Positions 15,760 to 24,287 of a stretch of DNA of 63,316 bases are shown here, piece after piece. Within the stretch, counting starts at the first letter, position 1. Every line of letters begins with the position of its first letter. Below the pieces are notes generated by a model. The model was given only the letters and a program-made list of their open reading frames with translations. It was not told where the DNA came from and made no database searches. The stretch is from CAZOAR01 sp964577985 (GTDB lineage Bacteria; Gemmatimonadota; CAZMKB01; CAZNLH01): the NCBI GenBank assembly GCA_964577985.1, contig CAZOAR010000011.1, positions 1 through 63,316 on the forward strand, read 5' to 3'. Both the position numbers and the translations under genes were made by a program.

Positions 15760-17475
15760 ATGCATTATCAGTGGAAACTCCCTGAACCACAGGACCCGGA
15801 GGCCGTATCAGGTCTTCAAACCGGTGTTGGGACGTCAGCTATCATCTCGCGGCTCCTTGTATCGAGAGGTGTGACGGACCCCGTCGCGGCGAAAGAGTAT
15901 CTCAACCCGGACCTGTCATCGGCGCGGCATGACCCGTTTCTCATGAAAGGGATGGAGAAGGCCTGCTATCGCCTGAAGAGAGCGAGGGAAACGGGCGAGT
16001 TGGTTATGGTGCATGGCGACTACGATGTCGACGGCATCACCTCGCTGGCCATGTTGATGAGATTCCTCGGCAGCGCCGGTATCTCAGCAACGCCCTACAT
16101 CCCGGAGCGCCAGAACGAAGGTTACGGGCTTTCGCTCCAGGCCGTTGAGGAAGCTGCAGGCAGGGGTGCTGGTCTCATCCTGACCGCAGACTGCGGGATC
16201 AATGCTGTGAAGGAGGTTGACTGCGCCCGGAGCAGGGGCATCGATGTTATCATAACAGACCACCATCAGCCGTGCGGAGAGCTCCCCGAAGCCTTCTCCA
16301 TACTGAATCCCAAACAGGACGACTGCACCTACCCGGAGAAGGATCTTGCCGGCGTGGGCGTCGCCTGGAAACTATGTCTGGGACTATTCCAGTGTATTGA
16401 TGGAGACGGTGAGGAGCCGAACGAATACATCGACCTGGCAGGCCTTGGGTCGATCGCCGACGTGGTCCCTGTCCGTGGCGAGAATCGCGCGATCATACAT
16501 GAGGGACTCAGGAGCATTTCGGGAGGTAAGAGGGTGGGGATCCGGGCGCTCAAAAGGGCGGCCGCACTCAGGCCGGAGGAGTTGACATACCGGGACGTCG
16601 CCTTCGTGCTCGCGCCCCGCCTGAACGCGGCGGGACGGCTTGGAAGAGCGGAGAAGGCGTACAGGCTTCTCTATACTGATGATGACGGCGAGGCTGAGGA
16701 ATACGCGGCCTGGCTGGAGGAAGAGAACAGCCGCCGGAGGAAGATCGATTCGAAGGTCGCCGAGGAGGCGAGGGATGTCCTGGCGCGTTCCTTCGACAGC
16801 AGAGAAGACTACGCGATAGTCCTAGCCTCGCGTAAATGGCATCCGGGGGTGATCGGTATAGTTGCCTCGAGGATAGCGGAGGAATACTATCGACCGGCGG
16901 TATTGATTTCGGTAGTGGACGGAGTTGGGAAGGGATCGGCGAGGAGCATTCCAGGTTTTTCGATATATGACGCCATATCCAGATGTTCCTCTTTCCTCCA
17001 GGGATTTGGTGGCCACACTTATGCCGCTGGTCTCACGATTGAGGAGTCAAACATTGACCGGTTCAGAGAAGCGCTGCAGCGAGTCGCGAAGGAGGAACTC
17101 TCCCTCACAGCGCTGGAACCGTCTCTCGCCCTTGATCTCGAGATCGGGATCGAATCGGTGTCGGACGCGCTGACAGATGACCTGAAGGCTATGGAACCTT
17201 TCGGACCAGGCAACCCCGACCCGGTATTCTGCATCAGGGACCTCCGGGTCTCCGGCTCGCCACGCGTCCTCAGGAGTAACACCCTGAAATTCCCCGTCAG
17301 GAGCAACGGTGTGACAATCGACGTGCTGGGGTTCGGCAAGGGAGATTACCTGGAGAAGCTCAGGAAGGGATCGAGAGTGGACATAGCTGTCCGTATTGGT
17401 GAGGACAAATGGAGGGGTGAGAGGAGAATAGGGATGAAGCTCGAGGATATCCGGCTCAGGAGCGTCGAATCCTGA
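15760..17475 (+). CDS. recJ: Single-stranded-DNA exonuclease RecJ
   Basis: RecJ is a 5'-3' exonuclease on single-stranded DNA in recombination and repair. DHH-family motifs are in order: HGDYDVDGITS near residue 86, LTADCGIN, TDHHQP near 167, DLAGLGSIADVVP, and in the DHHA1 part KWHPGVIGIVASRI and GFGGHTYAAG. A C-terminal OB domain follows. The ATG at 15760 (MHYQWKLPEP) gives 571 residues and the normal beginning; a TTG at 15712 is also in frame. The stop overlaps the rsmD start by one base (TGATG). Confidence 0.94.
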   Translation: MHYQWKLPEPQDPEAVSGLQTGVGTSAIISRLLVSRGVTDPVAAKEYLNPDLSSARHDPFLMKGMEKACYRLKRARETGELVMVHGDYDVDGITSLAMLMRFLGSAGISATPYIPERQNEGYGLSLQAVEEAAGRGAGLILTADCGINAVKEVDCARSRGIDVIITDHHQPCGELPEAFSILNPKQDDCTYPEKDLAGVGVAWKLCLGLFQCIDGDGEEPNEYIDLAGLGSIADVVPVRGENRAIIHEGLRSISGGKRVGIRALKRAAALRPEELTYRDVAFVLAPRLNAAGRLGRAEKAYRLLYTDDDGEAEEYAAWLEEENSRRRKIDSKVAEEARDVLARSFDSREDYAIVLASRKWHPGVIGIVASRIAEEYYRPAVLISVVDGVGKGSARSIPGFSIYDAISRCSSFLQGFGGHTYAAGLTIEESNIDRFREALQRVAKEELSLTALEPSLALDLEIGIESVSDALTDDLKAMEPFGPGNPDPVFCIRDLRVSGSPRVLRSNTLKFPVRSNGVTIDVLGFGKGDYLEKLRKGSRVDIAVRIGEDKWRGERRIGMKLEDIRLRSVES

Positions 17476-18020
17476 TGCGCGTTGCCGGTGGGCAATTGAG
17501 GGGGCGAAAACTCCTGTGTCCCGTGGGGAATCGCACACGACCTATCACCGGCAGGTTAAAGGAATCCCTCTTCAGCTCGCTCGGCAATCTCGACGGGACG
17601 GAGGTCCTTGACCTCTTCTCGGGCGTCGGGAGTCTCGGGATAGAGTCGATCAGCCGCGGCGCGAAACATGCGACATTTGTGGAGAAAGACAGTGCTGTGC
17701 TGGGTTGCCTCAGAGAAAACACATGCAGCATGGGTATCGAGGACGCCGTCAGGATCTTTCCCTCCGACGTCTATGATTTCCTGGATCGACTGGGGCGGGA
17801 GCGGGTTACGTTTGATCTCCTCTTCGCTGACCCCCCATACAGCCGGGGTGACATCGAGAGGTTGACGATGCGACTGGAGGCCCTCCTTGGTCTCGCCTCC
17901 GTGGTCGTGATAAAGCACTCCGTGCGTGACGAGCCTGGTGAATACGGGAGGACGCCGGAGGCCATGAAGGTCCTCAGGAGAGGAAACGACAGGATAACAA
18001 TGTGGAGAGGAGTAGAGTGA
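17475..18020 (+). CDS. rsmD: 16S rRNA (guanine-966-N2)-methyltransferase RsmD
   Basis: Methylates G966 of 16S rRNA. It has the family start MRVAGGQLRGRKL, the substrate motif TRPITGRLKESLFSSLG, SAM-binding VLDLFSGVGSLGIESISRGA, and the catalytic ADPPY near residue 118. Length 181 is usual. It is coupled to recJ upstream, and coaD begins one base after its stop, as in many bacteria where rsmD-coaD is a conserved pair. Confidence 0.95.
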   Translation: MRVAGGQLRGRKLLCPVGNRTRPITGRLKESLFSSLGNLDGTEVLDLFSGVGSLGIESISRGAKHATFVEKDSAVLGCLRENTCSMGIEDAVRIFPSDVYDFLDRLGRERVTFDLLFADPPYSRGDIERLTMRLEALLGLASVVVIKHSVRDEPGEYGRTPEAMKVLRRGNDRITMWRGVE

Positions 18021-18021
18021 A

Positions 18022-18498
18022 TTGAGACTTGGAGTCTATCCGGGTACGTTTGATCCCATCACAAACGGGCACCTCGACCTCATAAGAAGGAGCTTCAAGG
18101 TTGTTGACAGGTTGATTGTGGGCGTATCGAGGGCGACACCGAAGAGCCCTCTCTTTTCGGTCGAGGATCGGGTAAAGATGATCAAGTCGTCGATAAACAG
18201 CGGACTGTCCGTGGAGGTTGAGGCCTTCGATGGCCTTCTGGTGGACTACGTGGCGAGCAGGAACGCGTCGGTAATTATCAGGGGACTGAGGGCTCTTTCG
18301 GACTTCGAATACGAATTCCAGATGGCCCTCATGAACAAGCAACTCAACAAGGACGTGGAAGTCATATTCATGGTTCCGGATGTGGCCTTTACCTATCTGA
18401 GCTCGACGATCGTGCGGGAAGTAGTCGAGCTGGGTGGTGATGTATCGGAACTCGTTCCGGACGCGGTATTCAAGCGGTTGAGATCGCTATATCCATGA
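18022..18498 (+). CDS. coaD: Phosphopantetheine adenylyltransferase
   Basis: Penultimate step of coenzyme A synthesis (4'-phosphopantetheine + ATP to dephospho-CoA). The nucleotidyltransferase signature YPGTFDPITNGHLD is at residues 5-18; IIRGLRALSDFEYEFQMA and YLSSTIVREV are both diagnostic. Length 158. TTG start, preceded by GAGAGGAGTAGAGTGA. Confidence 0.95.
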   Translation: MRLGVYPGTFDPITNGHLDLIRRSFKVVDRLIVGVSRATPKSPLFSVEDRVKMIKSSINSGLSVEVEAFDGLLVDYVASRNASVIIRGLRALSDFEYEFQMALMNKQLNKDVEVIFMVPDVAFTYLSSTIVREVVELGGDVSELVPDAVFKRLRSLYP

Positions 18499-18518
18499 TT
18501 ATTTATTGTGGAGGCTAA

Positions 18519-19736
18519 ATGAACAGGGACTTGTCGGACAACATTGGTGAGCTGACACCTTCACCAACGCTCGCCATCGCGGCGAAAGCGAAGGAACTGA
18601 AGAATCGGGGTATCGATGTCGTTGATTTGAGCGCGGGAGAACCGGATTTCGATACACCAGCCTATATTCAGGAAGCGGCGACAAGGGCGATGGGGAGAGG
18701 AGAGACCCGTTACACTGCCGCCGCGGGCATACTGCCTTTGAGAGAGGCTATCGCCGGCAAGCTGCTCAACGAAAACGGACTTACCTACTCCCCGGAGCAA
18801 GTGGTCGTAACTGCCGGTGCAAAGCAGGCGATTTTCAACGCTATCTTCTGTCTATGCGGGAGGGGAGATGAGTTTATCGTGCCGACACCCTACTGGGTCA
18901 GCTATCCTCCCATGGTCGCGTTCGCTGGTGCAACCGTGAGATGTGCCAGGACCTCCATGGACAACGGTTTCAGGATGACGCTGGCTGATCTCGAGAGGGA
19001 GGTGACTCCGAGGACAAAAGGACTGATCCTGAATTCACCGAACAATCCTTCAGGGTCCGTATACTCGGAGGATGAACTCCGCGAGATATGGTCATTCTGC
19101 CACGACAGGTCGATATGGATAGTATCAGATGAGATCTATGAGTACATGATCTATGATGGCCTCCCCTTCGTATCCGCCGCGGGCGTAAGCGAGGAATCAC
19201 GAGACAACGTGGTCGTGGTGAACGGATTCTCAAAGTCATATTCCATGACGGGATGGCGGATTGGTTACGCGGCTGGTCCGCCGGATGTCATGAAGGCGAT
19301 CGAGTCATTCCAGAGCCACACCACATCGAATGCCTCTTCCATCTCGCAATGGGCCGCGCTGGCCGCGCTCGAGGAGACTGGGAAGTCGAAGGAAGTGCAT
19401 GACACGATGATGGAGGCGTTTTCAGAGAGGAGATCCTGCATCCTTGAGGAAGTGGAGAACACCCTGGGGCTGTCCTGCGTGCATCCAGCAGGCGCATTCT
19501 ACATCTTTGCCGACTCGTCGAAGTTCCATGGCCGCGCAGCAGGCAGGCACATAATTGAAGACTCCGTATCTCTCTGTCGCTACCTCCTCGAGGAGGTAAG
19601 AGTCGCACTGGTGCCGGGGATCGCCTTCGGAATGGAGGGTTATATCAGGCTCTCTTATGCAAAGTCTCTCGATGAGATCAGGAAGGGCATGGAGAGGTTG
19701 AAAAAAGGGCTTGACGACCTTTCCGACAGGAAGTGA
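18519..19736 (+). CDS. Class I PLP aminotransferase (aspartate aminotransferase type)
   Basis: Fold-type I aminotransferase of 405 residues, closest by pattern to bacterial Ib aspartate aminotransferases. It has DLSAGEPDFDTP, GAKQAIFNAI, TPYWVSYP, NSPNNPSG, VSDEIYEYM, and the PLP lysine K239 in NGFSKSYSMTGWRIGY. It would convert aspartate and 2-oxoglutarate to oxaloacetate and glutamate; other amino donors are possible. Start ATG after TGGAGGCTAA. It follows coaD by 20 bases and is probably in the same transcript. Confidence 0.9.
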   Translation: MNRDLSDNIGELTPSPTLAIAAKAKELKNRGIDVVDLSAGEPDFDTPAYIQEAATRAMGRGETRYTAAAGILPLREAIAGKLLNENGLTYSPEQVVVTAGAKQAIFNAIFCLCGRGDEFIVPTPYWVSYPPMVAFAGATVRCARTSMDNGFRMTLADLEREVTPRTKGLILNSPNNPSGSVYSEDELREIWSFCHDRSIWIVSDEIYEYMIYDGLPFVSAAGVSEESRDNVVVVNGFSKSYSMTGWRIGYAAGPPDVMKAIESFQSHTTSNASSISQWAALAALEETGKSKEVHDTMMEAFSERRSCILEEVENTLGLSCVHPAGAFYIFADSSKFHGRAAGRHIIEDSVSLCRYLLEEVRVALVPGIAFGMEGYIRLSYAKSLDEIRKGMERLKKGLDDLSDRK

Positions 19737-19870
19737 CGTCCAGGTCCGAGTCAGGGCAGATATCCTGCATTCGCCCTGCTGCCCCATGGCGCGACGCTCA
19801 CGCGCCTGCTGGAGCCCCCTGCCTTTGCTGTCCCGGCTGCCGCACGTTCTGACAGGGAGTTTCTATCGAA

Positions 19871-20689
19871 ATGAACCAGAGACCCAGAAAGAGCCTCGGG
19901 CAGAACTTTCTCGTGGATCCTTCTATCGCGCTTCGTATCGTCCAGGCGCTTGACAGCAACAAGACGACACCCATCGTGGAGATAGGCCCAGGCAGGGGGA
20001 TCCTTACTGATTATCTCCTTCAGCTCGGCCGGCCGGTGACAGCGATAGAAAAGGACCGGGAGTTGGCCCTTCGGCTGAAAGAAAAATACCGCACATCGAC
20101 GCAGATACATGTCATCACCGGGGATATCCTTGAACAGGACCTGTCCGTGCTCCTGAGGGAGAGGAACTGCGAAAAGCTCTCTTTTATCGGCAACATACCG
20201 TTTAACATAACATCTCCTCTCCTTGGTCTTTTCCTGTCCAACAGAGCGGTCGTAGATGACCTCGTACTTATGATTCAACGGGAGTTCGCCGAAAGACTCG
20301 TAGCGAGTCCGGGCGGCGATTCATATGGGGGCCTGACCGTTATCTTCAATTATTTCTCGACTATGGAGATAGTGCTGCGAGTAAGAAGTGGCTCCTTCTT
20401 CCCGATCCCGGCCGTAGACGCCACGGTCCTCAGGGTAAGGTTCGGGATGGGAGGTGGTCATGTCAGGGCTGAGGACGAGGCTCACTTCATGAGGATCGTC
20501 CGCGCGTTATTCGGCTGGAGGAGGAAGCAGGTGCGGACGACGCTCAAGAAGCATCCGGACTTTGAAATCGACGACAGAGGCCTTGAGCGCCTGGCTGATG
20601 CCGTCGCTTTTCCATTGAGCAACCGGCCCGAAGAGCTGTCTCTGGAGGAATTCATCCTACTCTCAAACCAATTAGTCAAGCTGGAATAG
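19871..20689 (+). CDS. rsmA: 16S rRNA dimethyladenosine transferase RsmA (KsgA)
   Basis: Dimethylates A1518 and A1519 in the 3' hairpin of 16S rRNA. Motifs are KSLGQNFLVDPSIA, VEIGPGRGILTDYLL, IEKDRELA, and the catalytic NIPFNIT near residue 107 (family NLPYNI). The C-terminal domain has RIVRALFGWRRKQVRTTLKK. Length 272. The gap before it (19737-19870) holds nothing recognisable; after it comes the DnaA-box gap. Confidence 0.95.
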   Translation: MNQRPRKSLGQNFLVDPSIALRIVQALDSNKTTPIVEIGPGRGILTDYLLQLGRPVTAIEKDRELALRLKEKYRTSTQIHVITGDILEQDLSVLLRERNCEKLSFIGNIPFNITSPLLGLFLSNRAVVDDLVLMIQREFAERLVASPGGDSYGGLTVIFNYFSTMEIVLRVRSGSFFPIPAVDATVLRVRFGMGGGHVRAEDEAHFMRIVRALFGWRRKQVRTTLKKHPDFEIDDRGLERLADAVAFPLSNRPEELSLEEFILLSNQLVKLE

Positions 20690-21059
20690 AACTGATTTTG
20701 TCCACATTTACTTCCTTGCGACACAAACACTTGCGATACCACCCTGTTTCCAAAAACATCCTGATGATAATTTAACACCAATCAAGAACCAGACACCCTA
20801 ATACTTGATGTAGCACATTAAGTTAAGACCTTGTATCCCTTGCTAATAATGAAGTTCGGTTACATATTCCGGCGAGGAAACGATCGGCGGGTGTGGAGAT
20901 GTTGTCTGAAACATGAAGGAGACTGGTGCCTCAGGAAGTTGTCCGACAGGCGGCGAAGCGTAATTGTGGATAAATGTGGATAACTCGTGCCGGACGAAAC
21001 GTTTGACAAGCAGTGGTTAAGATGTTAACTATTCCCCTTGCTCAGGACGGCGAAGAATA
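20690..21059. other. Intergenic region with DnaA boxes
   Basis: 370 bases without a gene, noticeably richer in A and T than its surroundings at 20700-20870. Two perfect DnaA boxes lie at 20965-20983. A near-match TTGTCCACA is at 20698-20706, and TGTGGAGAT (two mismatches) is at 20892-20900. The two ends are separated by an AT-rich stretch with GATGATAATTTAACACC and TGCTAATAATGAAG. A TTGACA at 21003-21008 may belong to the promoter of the following gene, but its -10 is poor. Confidence 0.55.
20965..20983 (-). promoter_or_regulatory. Tandem DnaA boxes
   Basis: TGTGGATAA occurs at 20965-20973 and again at 20975-20983, each the exact reverse complement of the consensus TTATCCACA, ten bases apart and in the same orientation, so on the same face of the helix. 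Confidence 0.7.
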
Positions 21060-21074
21060 ATGAGGAAGGATAGA

Positions 21075-21671
21075 ATGGCAAAGAGAAGAACAGGAGAGAA
21101 GGAGTCACCGGGAGGAGACAGGATCGGGAAGGAACGATTGATCTTTCTCATAGTAGGAGTCGCGATCGTCGTGTTCATTACGCTCTTCTACGTTGTGTCG
21201 GAACATGGAGGCGAGGCGGGAAAGGTGAATATGAGCGAGGCTCACATGGATGACCCCGAGCTGATGGCGCTCATTGAGAGGTTTGAGAAGAACCCTGAGG
21301 ACCTTGACGCGGTCAGGGGGCTTGCGGACCGTTACTATGATGGCGGTGACTACGTGATGGCAGAGAGGTTCTACAGAAAGGTTCTGGAGAAGGATCCCGA
21401 GAATACAGACGTGATGGTTGATCTGGCTACCGCATGCTACTATAACGGGAGAGGCGAGGAGGCTGTTTCACTCTTCAGGAAGGCTCTCGAAGTTGACCCG
21501 CAGCATAAGAACGCAATGTTCAATATGGGAGTTGTCATGAATGCGATGGGTGATACAGAAGGAGCGATAGCATCATGGAAGAGGTTCCTGGAGGTCGCGG
21601 GAGAAGATCCCCACACTGAGCCCATAAGAAGGATGATCGAAGAGCTGGAGGGGGAAAGCGAAGCTCAATGA
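21075..21671 (+). CDS. Membrane-anchored TPR protein
   Basis: 198 residues: a basic N-terminus, one transmembrane helix (IFLIVGVAIVVFITLFYVV, residues ~25-43), then about three TPR units (MAERFYRKVLEKDPEN, GEEAVSLFRKALEVDPQH, TEGAIASWKRFLEVAGED) facing the periplasm. It resembles the CcmH/NrfG-like TPR proteins that act as scaffolds, but no partner genes of that pathway are here. ATG at 21075 has AGGAAGG six bases upstream; the ATG at 21060 precedes that site and is rejected. It overlaps the next gene by ATGA. Confidence 0.82.
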   Translation: MAKRRTGEKESPGGDRIGKERLIFLIVGVAIVVFITLFYVVSEHGGEAGKVNMSEAHMDDPELMALIERFEKNPEDLDAVRGLADRYYDGGDYVMAERFYRKVLEKDPENTDVMVDLATACYYNGRGEEAVSLFRKALEVDPQHKNAMFNMGVVMNAMGDTEGAIASWKRFLEVAGEDPHTEPIRRMIEELEGESEAQ

Positions 21672-22225
21672 AGGTCTTTTTTTCTCTTCTGGCGTCGTTA
21701 TGTCTGGCTGGTTTGATTGTCGGATCCGGCAATTCTTTAGAGCTTGAAGGTCACGGCGGGTTTTACAGATATGATAAGGCATTGGCCCGGGGGTTCCAGG
21801 CTGATGATTCACCGGTGTTCGGACTTCGGTTCGGAAGTGCGGCGCGGCGCATTTTTTCTGGAGAGACCACCGTGGCTTACGGACCCGCCGACGATATGAA
21901 AATCATACTTCTGATGGGGAACATCCTTCTCAATGTTTCCATCGGAGACGCAGTTCCATTCTTGACCCTCGGCACCGGTACGACGATTTTTGTACCGGAT
22001 CGAGTCGATGAAAATCTCGATACCGAAACGAGGTTCACGATGAACTACGGCGGAGGTCTTCGGTATTTTGTCCGCGACTCGATAGCCCTGCGGTGCGACG
22101 CCAGGGACAATGTAGTCTTCGATCTTGATTTTGGTCCAGGACAGGGAGGAGGGGGAGGTGGTGGCATTTCGGTCGGGACCATTCATAACCTGGTTGTCGG
22201 AGGGGGCGTAAGCGTCCTGTTCTGA
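21668..22225 (+). CDS. Exported outer-membrane beta-barrel-like protein
   Basis: Unrecognised 185-residue protein with a clear signal peptide (MKVFFSLLASLCLAGLIVGSG). It then has alternating amphipathic strands rich in Gly, Phe and Tyr, a poly-Gly stretch near residue 160, and a C-terminal strand ending VVGGGVSVLF with terminal Phe, typical of small outer-membrane beta-barrels. Its ATG overlaps the stop of the TPR gene, so the pair is coupled. Function unknown. Confidence 0.7.
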   Translation: MKVFFSLLASLCLAGLIVGSGNSLELEGHGGFYRYDKALARGFQADDSPVFGLRFGSAARRIFSGETTVAYGPADDMKIILLMGNILLNVSIGDAVPFLTLGTGTTIFVPDRVDENLDTETRFTMNYGGGLRYFVRDSIALRCDARDNVVFDLDFGPGQGGGGGGGISVGTIHNLVVGGGVSVLF

Positions 22226-22265
22226 GAGACGAGTCTCAGGCGCCGCGCCAGTCCCTGCCGACTCC

Positions 22266-22742
22266 ATGTGGACGCTTGGCAGCATGACAAAAGAGAGAAG
22301 CAGCGCCCGCGTGAACGTCCGTGTCGCGCTTGTTATCACGCGCCGAGACCGGATTCTCCTCGCGGGACACGAGAAAGAAGGAAGATCTTACTGGGTTCTT
22401 CCGGGCGGCAGGCTGGAACCGGATGAGACCCTGGAGCAGTGTGGGCGCCGTGAACTTGCTGAGGAGGCTCATATAGATGTTCGAGTCGGCCATCTACTCT
22501 ATCTGCATGAGAGGATGACCAGGGACACGAGAGAACTCAATGTTGTCTTCAGAGGCCACCTCCAGGGGGGCGAACCAGAACTGGGAAGCGATCCGGAGAA
22601 CAGAAAGGAACCGGTGCTCAGACGGCTGGAGTTTGTCTCAAGGATGGACTTTCAGAGCAGGCAGGTATATCCGGAGAGGATCGGGGAAGCGGTCTTGAGG
22701 GATTGGAAGGATGATTTCCCTCCCGCCGGTAGATACGTGTGA
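22266..22742 (+). CDS. Nudix hydrolase
   Basis: The Nudix box is complete: GGRLEPDETLEQCGRRELAEE (G-x5-E-x7-REL-x-EE, with Ala-His following). It should hydrolyse a nucleoside diphosphate linked to another moiety; the substrate cannot be named. 158 residues from ATG 22266, or 152 from ATG 22284 (MTKERSS); neither has a strong ribosome binding site. Confidence 0.88.
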   Translation: MWTLGSMTKERSSARVNVRVALVITRRDRILLAGHEKEGRSYWVLPGGRLEPDETLEQCGRRELAEEAHIDVRVGHLLYLHERMTRDTRELNVVFRGHLQGGEPELGSDPENRKEPVLRRLEFVSRMDFQSRQVYPERIGEAVLRDWKDDFPPAGRYV

Positions 22743-22814
22743 CTGGCTTGTCGATTATCGTCATCCGGCGCAGGAGCCGGGTGACCCCTTATTTCGTACA
22801 GAAGGGATCGTATT

Positions 22815-24245
22815 ATGAAGCAGAAAATAGCCAGGAGGGAAGACGATTATTCGCGTTGGTATACGGACGTTGTGCTGAAGGCCGAACTCGCCGATTATTC
22901 GCCGGTTAAGGGATGCATGGTTATCAGGCCGTATGGCTACGGTCTCTGGGAGAATATTCAGAAGACGCTCGACGGGATGATCAAGAAGACGGGAGCGCGA
23001 AACGCGTATTTTCCTCTCCTTATCCCGCAAAGCTATCTCGAGAAAGAGGCTGAACACGTCGAGGGCTTCGCGCCGGAATGCGCCGTTGTCACTCATGGCG
23101 GTGGGAAAGAGCTGGATGAACCGCTGGTACTTCGTCCCACGTCCGAAACGGTCATCTACAGCATGTTCTCGAAGTGGATCATGTCATACCGGGATCTGCC
23201 GCTGCTGATAAACCAGTGGGCAAATATCGTCCGGTGGGAGATGAGGACTCGTCTCTTCCTGCGGACTACCGAGTTTCTGTGGCAGGAGGGACATACCGCG
23301 CATGCCAGCCGTGAGGAAGCTGAAGAAGAGGCAAGACTTATCCTGGACATGTATCGCGACTTCGCGAAGGAATGGATGGCCATTCCGGTGATACAGGGAC
23401 GCAAGAGCGAGACGGAGAAGTTTGCCGGGGCGGAAGTTACTTACGCGGTGGAGGGGATGATGCAGGACAGGAAAGCCCTCCAGGTGGGTACATCCCACAA
23501 CCTCGGTCAGAACTTCGCACGCGCCTTCGACGTCACGTTCCAGACGAAAGACGGCAGGCAGGAACATGTATGGAACTCGTCGTGGGGTGTAAGCACTCGC
23601 TTGATAGGCGCAATTATTATGGCGCACGGGGATGACACTGGACTCGTCCTCCCTCCACGACTCGCCCCGTTCCAGGTGGTGGAGGTCCCCATCTGGCGGT
23701 CGGACGATGAATATGGGGTTGTTTCGCCGGTGGCCGATAAGGTGAGGGACATTCTCTCGACAGATTTCCGTGTCACGGTCGATAGACGCGAGACAATGTC
23801 GCTCGGCAGAAAGTTCTATGACTGGGAGAGGAAGGGAGTGCCGATCAGGGTAGAGATAGGTCCGAAGGATGTGGAAAAGGGTGAGGTCGTCCTTTGCCGC
23901 AGGGACAGCGGTGAGAAAGAATCCGTCCCCATCGACAGACTCCGCGAATCTGCTGGAGCGAAGATCGAGGATATTCAGCGATCCCTTTATGAAAAGGCGC
24001 AGAGGCTTATGGAGGAGAACATCTTCACGGTGGATACCTTTGAAAAGTTTCGCGAGATTACGTCGGGAGATGGTGGATTCATTCTCGCCCACTGGTGTGG
24101 CTCTGCGCAGTGTGAGGCCAGGGTCAAGGAAGAAACCCGGGCGACGTTGCGGTGTATTCCCTTTGAGGCGATAAAGGAAGGGGGAAGCTGCATAATATGT
24201 GGTGAGGCATCCAACGAAAGGGTCTATTTCGCGAAGGCCTATTGA
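22815..24245 (+). CDS. proS: Prolyl-tRNA synthetase, archaeal/eukaryotic type (type 3)
   Basis: Charges tRNA-Pro. Motif 1 region YSPVKGCMVIRPYGYGLWENI, class II motif 2 RTTEFLWQEGHTAHAS, and GTSHNLGQNFARAFDV with motif 3 near GDDTGLVLPPRLAP. The protein (476 aa) lacks the ~180-residue editing insertion of bacterial-type ProRS and has the zinc-binding-like C-terminal extension (HWCGSAQCEARVKEE ... CIICGE) of the archaeal/eukaryotic form. That form is found in scattered bacteria. ATG start 34 bases after the previous coding region's spacer; guaA follows. Confidence 0.94.
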   Translation: MKQKIARREDDYSRWYTDVVLKAELADYSPVKGCMVIRPYGYGLWENIQKTLDGMIKKTGARNAYFPLLIPQSYLEKEAEHVEGFAPECAVVTHGGGKELDEPLVLRPTSETVIYSMFSKWIMSYRDLPLLINQWANIVRWEMRTRLFLRTTEFLWQEGHTAHASREEAEEEARLILDMYRDFAKEWMAIPVIQGRKSETEKFAGAEVTYAVEGMMQDRKALQVGTSHNLGQNFARAFDVTFQTKDGRQEHVWNSSWGVSTRLIGAIIMAHGDDTGLVLPPRLAPFQVVEVPIWRSDDEYGVVSPVADKVRDILSTDFRVTVDRRETMSLGRKFYDWERKGVPIRVEIGPKDVEKGEVVLCRRDSGEKESVPIDRLRESAGAKIEDIQRSLYEKAQRLMEENIFTVDTFEKFREITSGDGGFILAHWCGSAQCEARVKEETRATLRCIPFEAIKEGGSCIICGEASNERVYFAKAY

Positions 24246-24287
24246 TATCAATCATACCGGTATGCGCATGAGGCAGGAATAGAGGCC

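Noticed and set aside
23184..24251. Reverse open frame of 355 codons opposite proS
   Set aside because: Shadow of proS; low-complexity, no domains.
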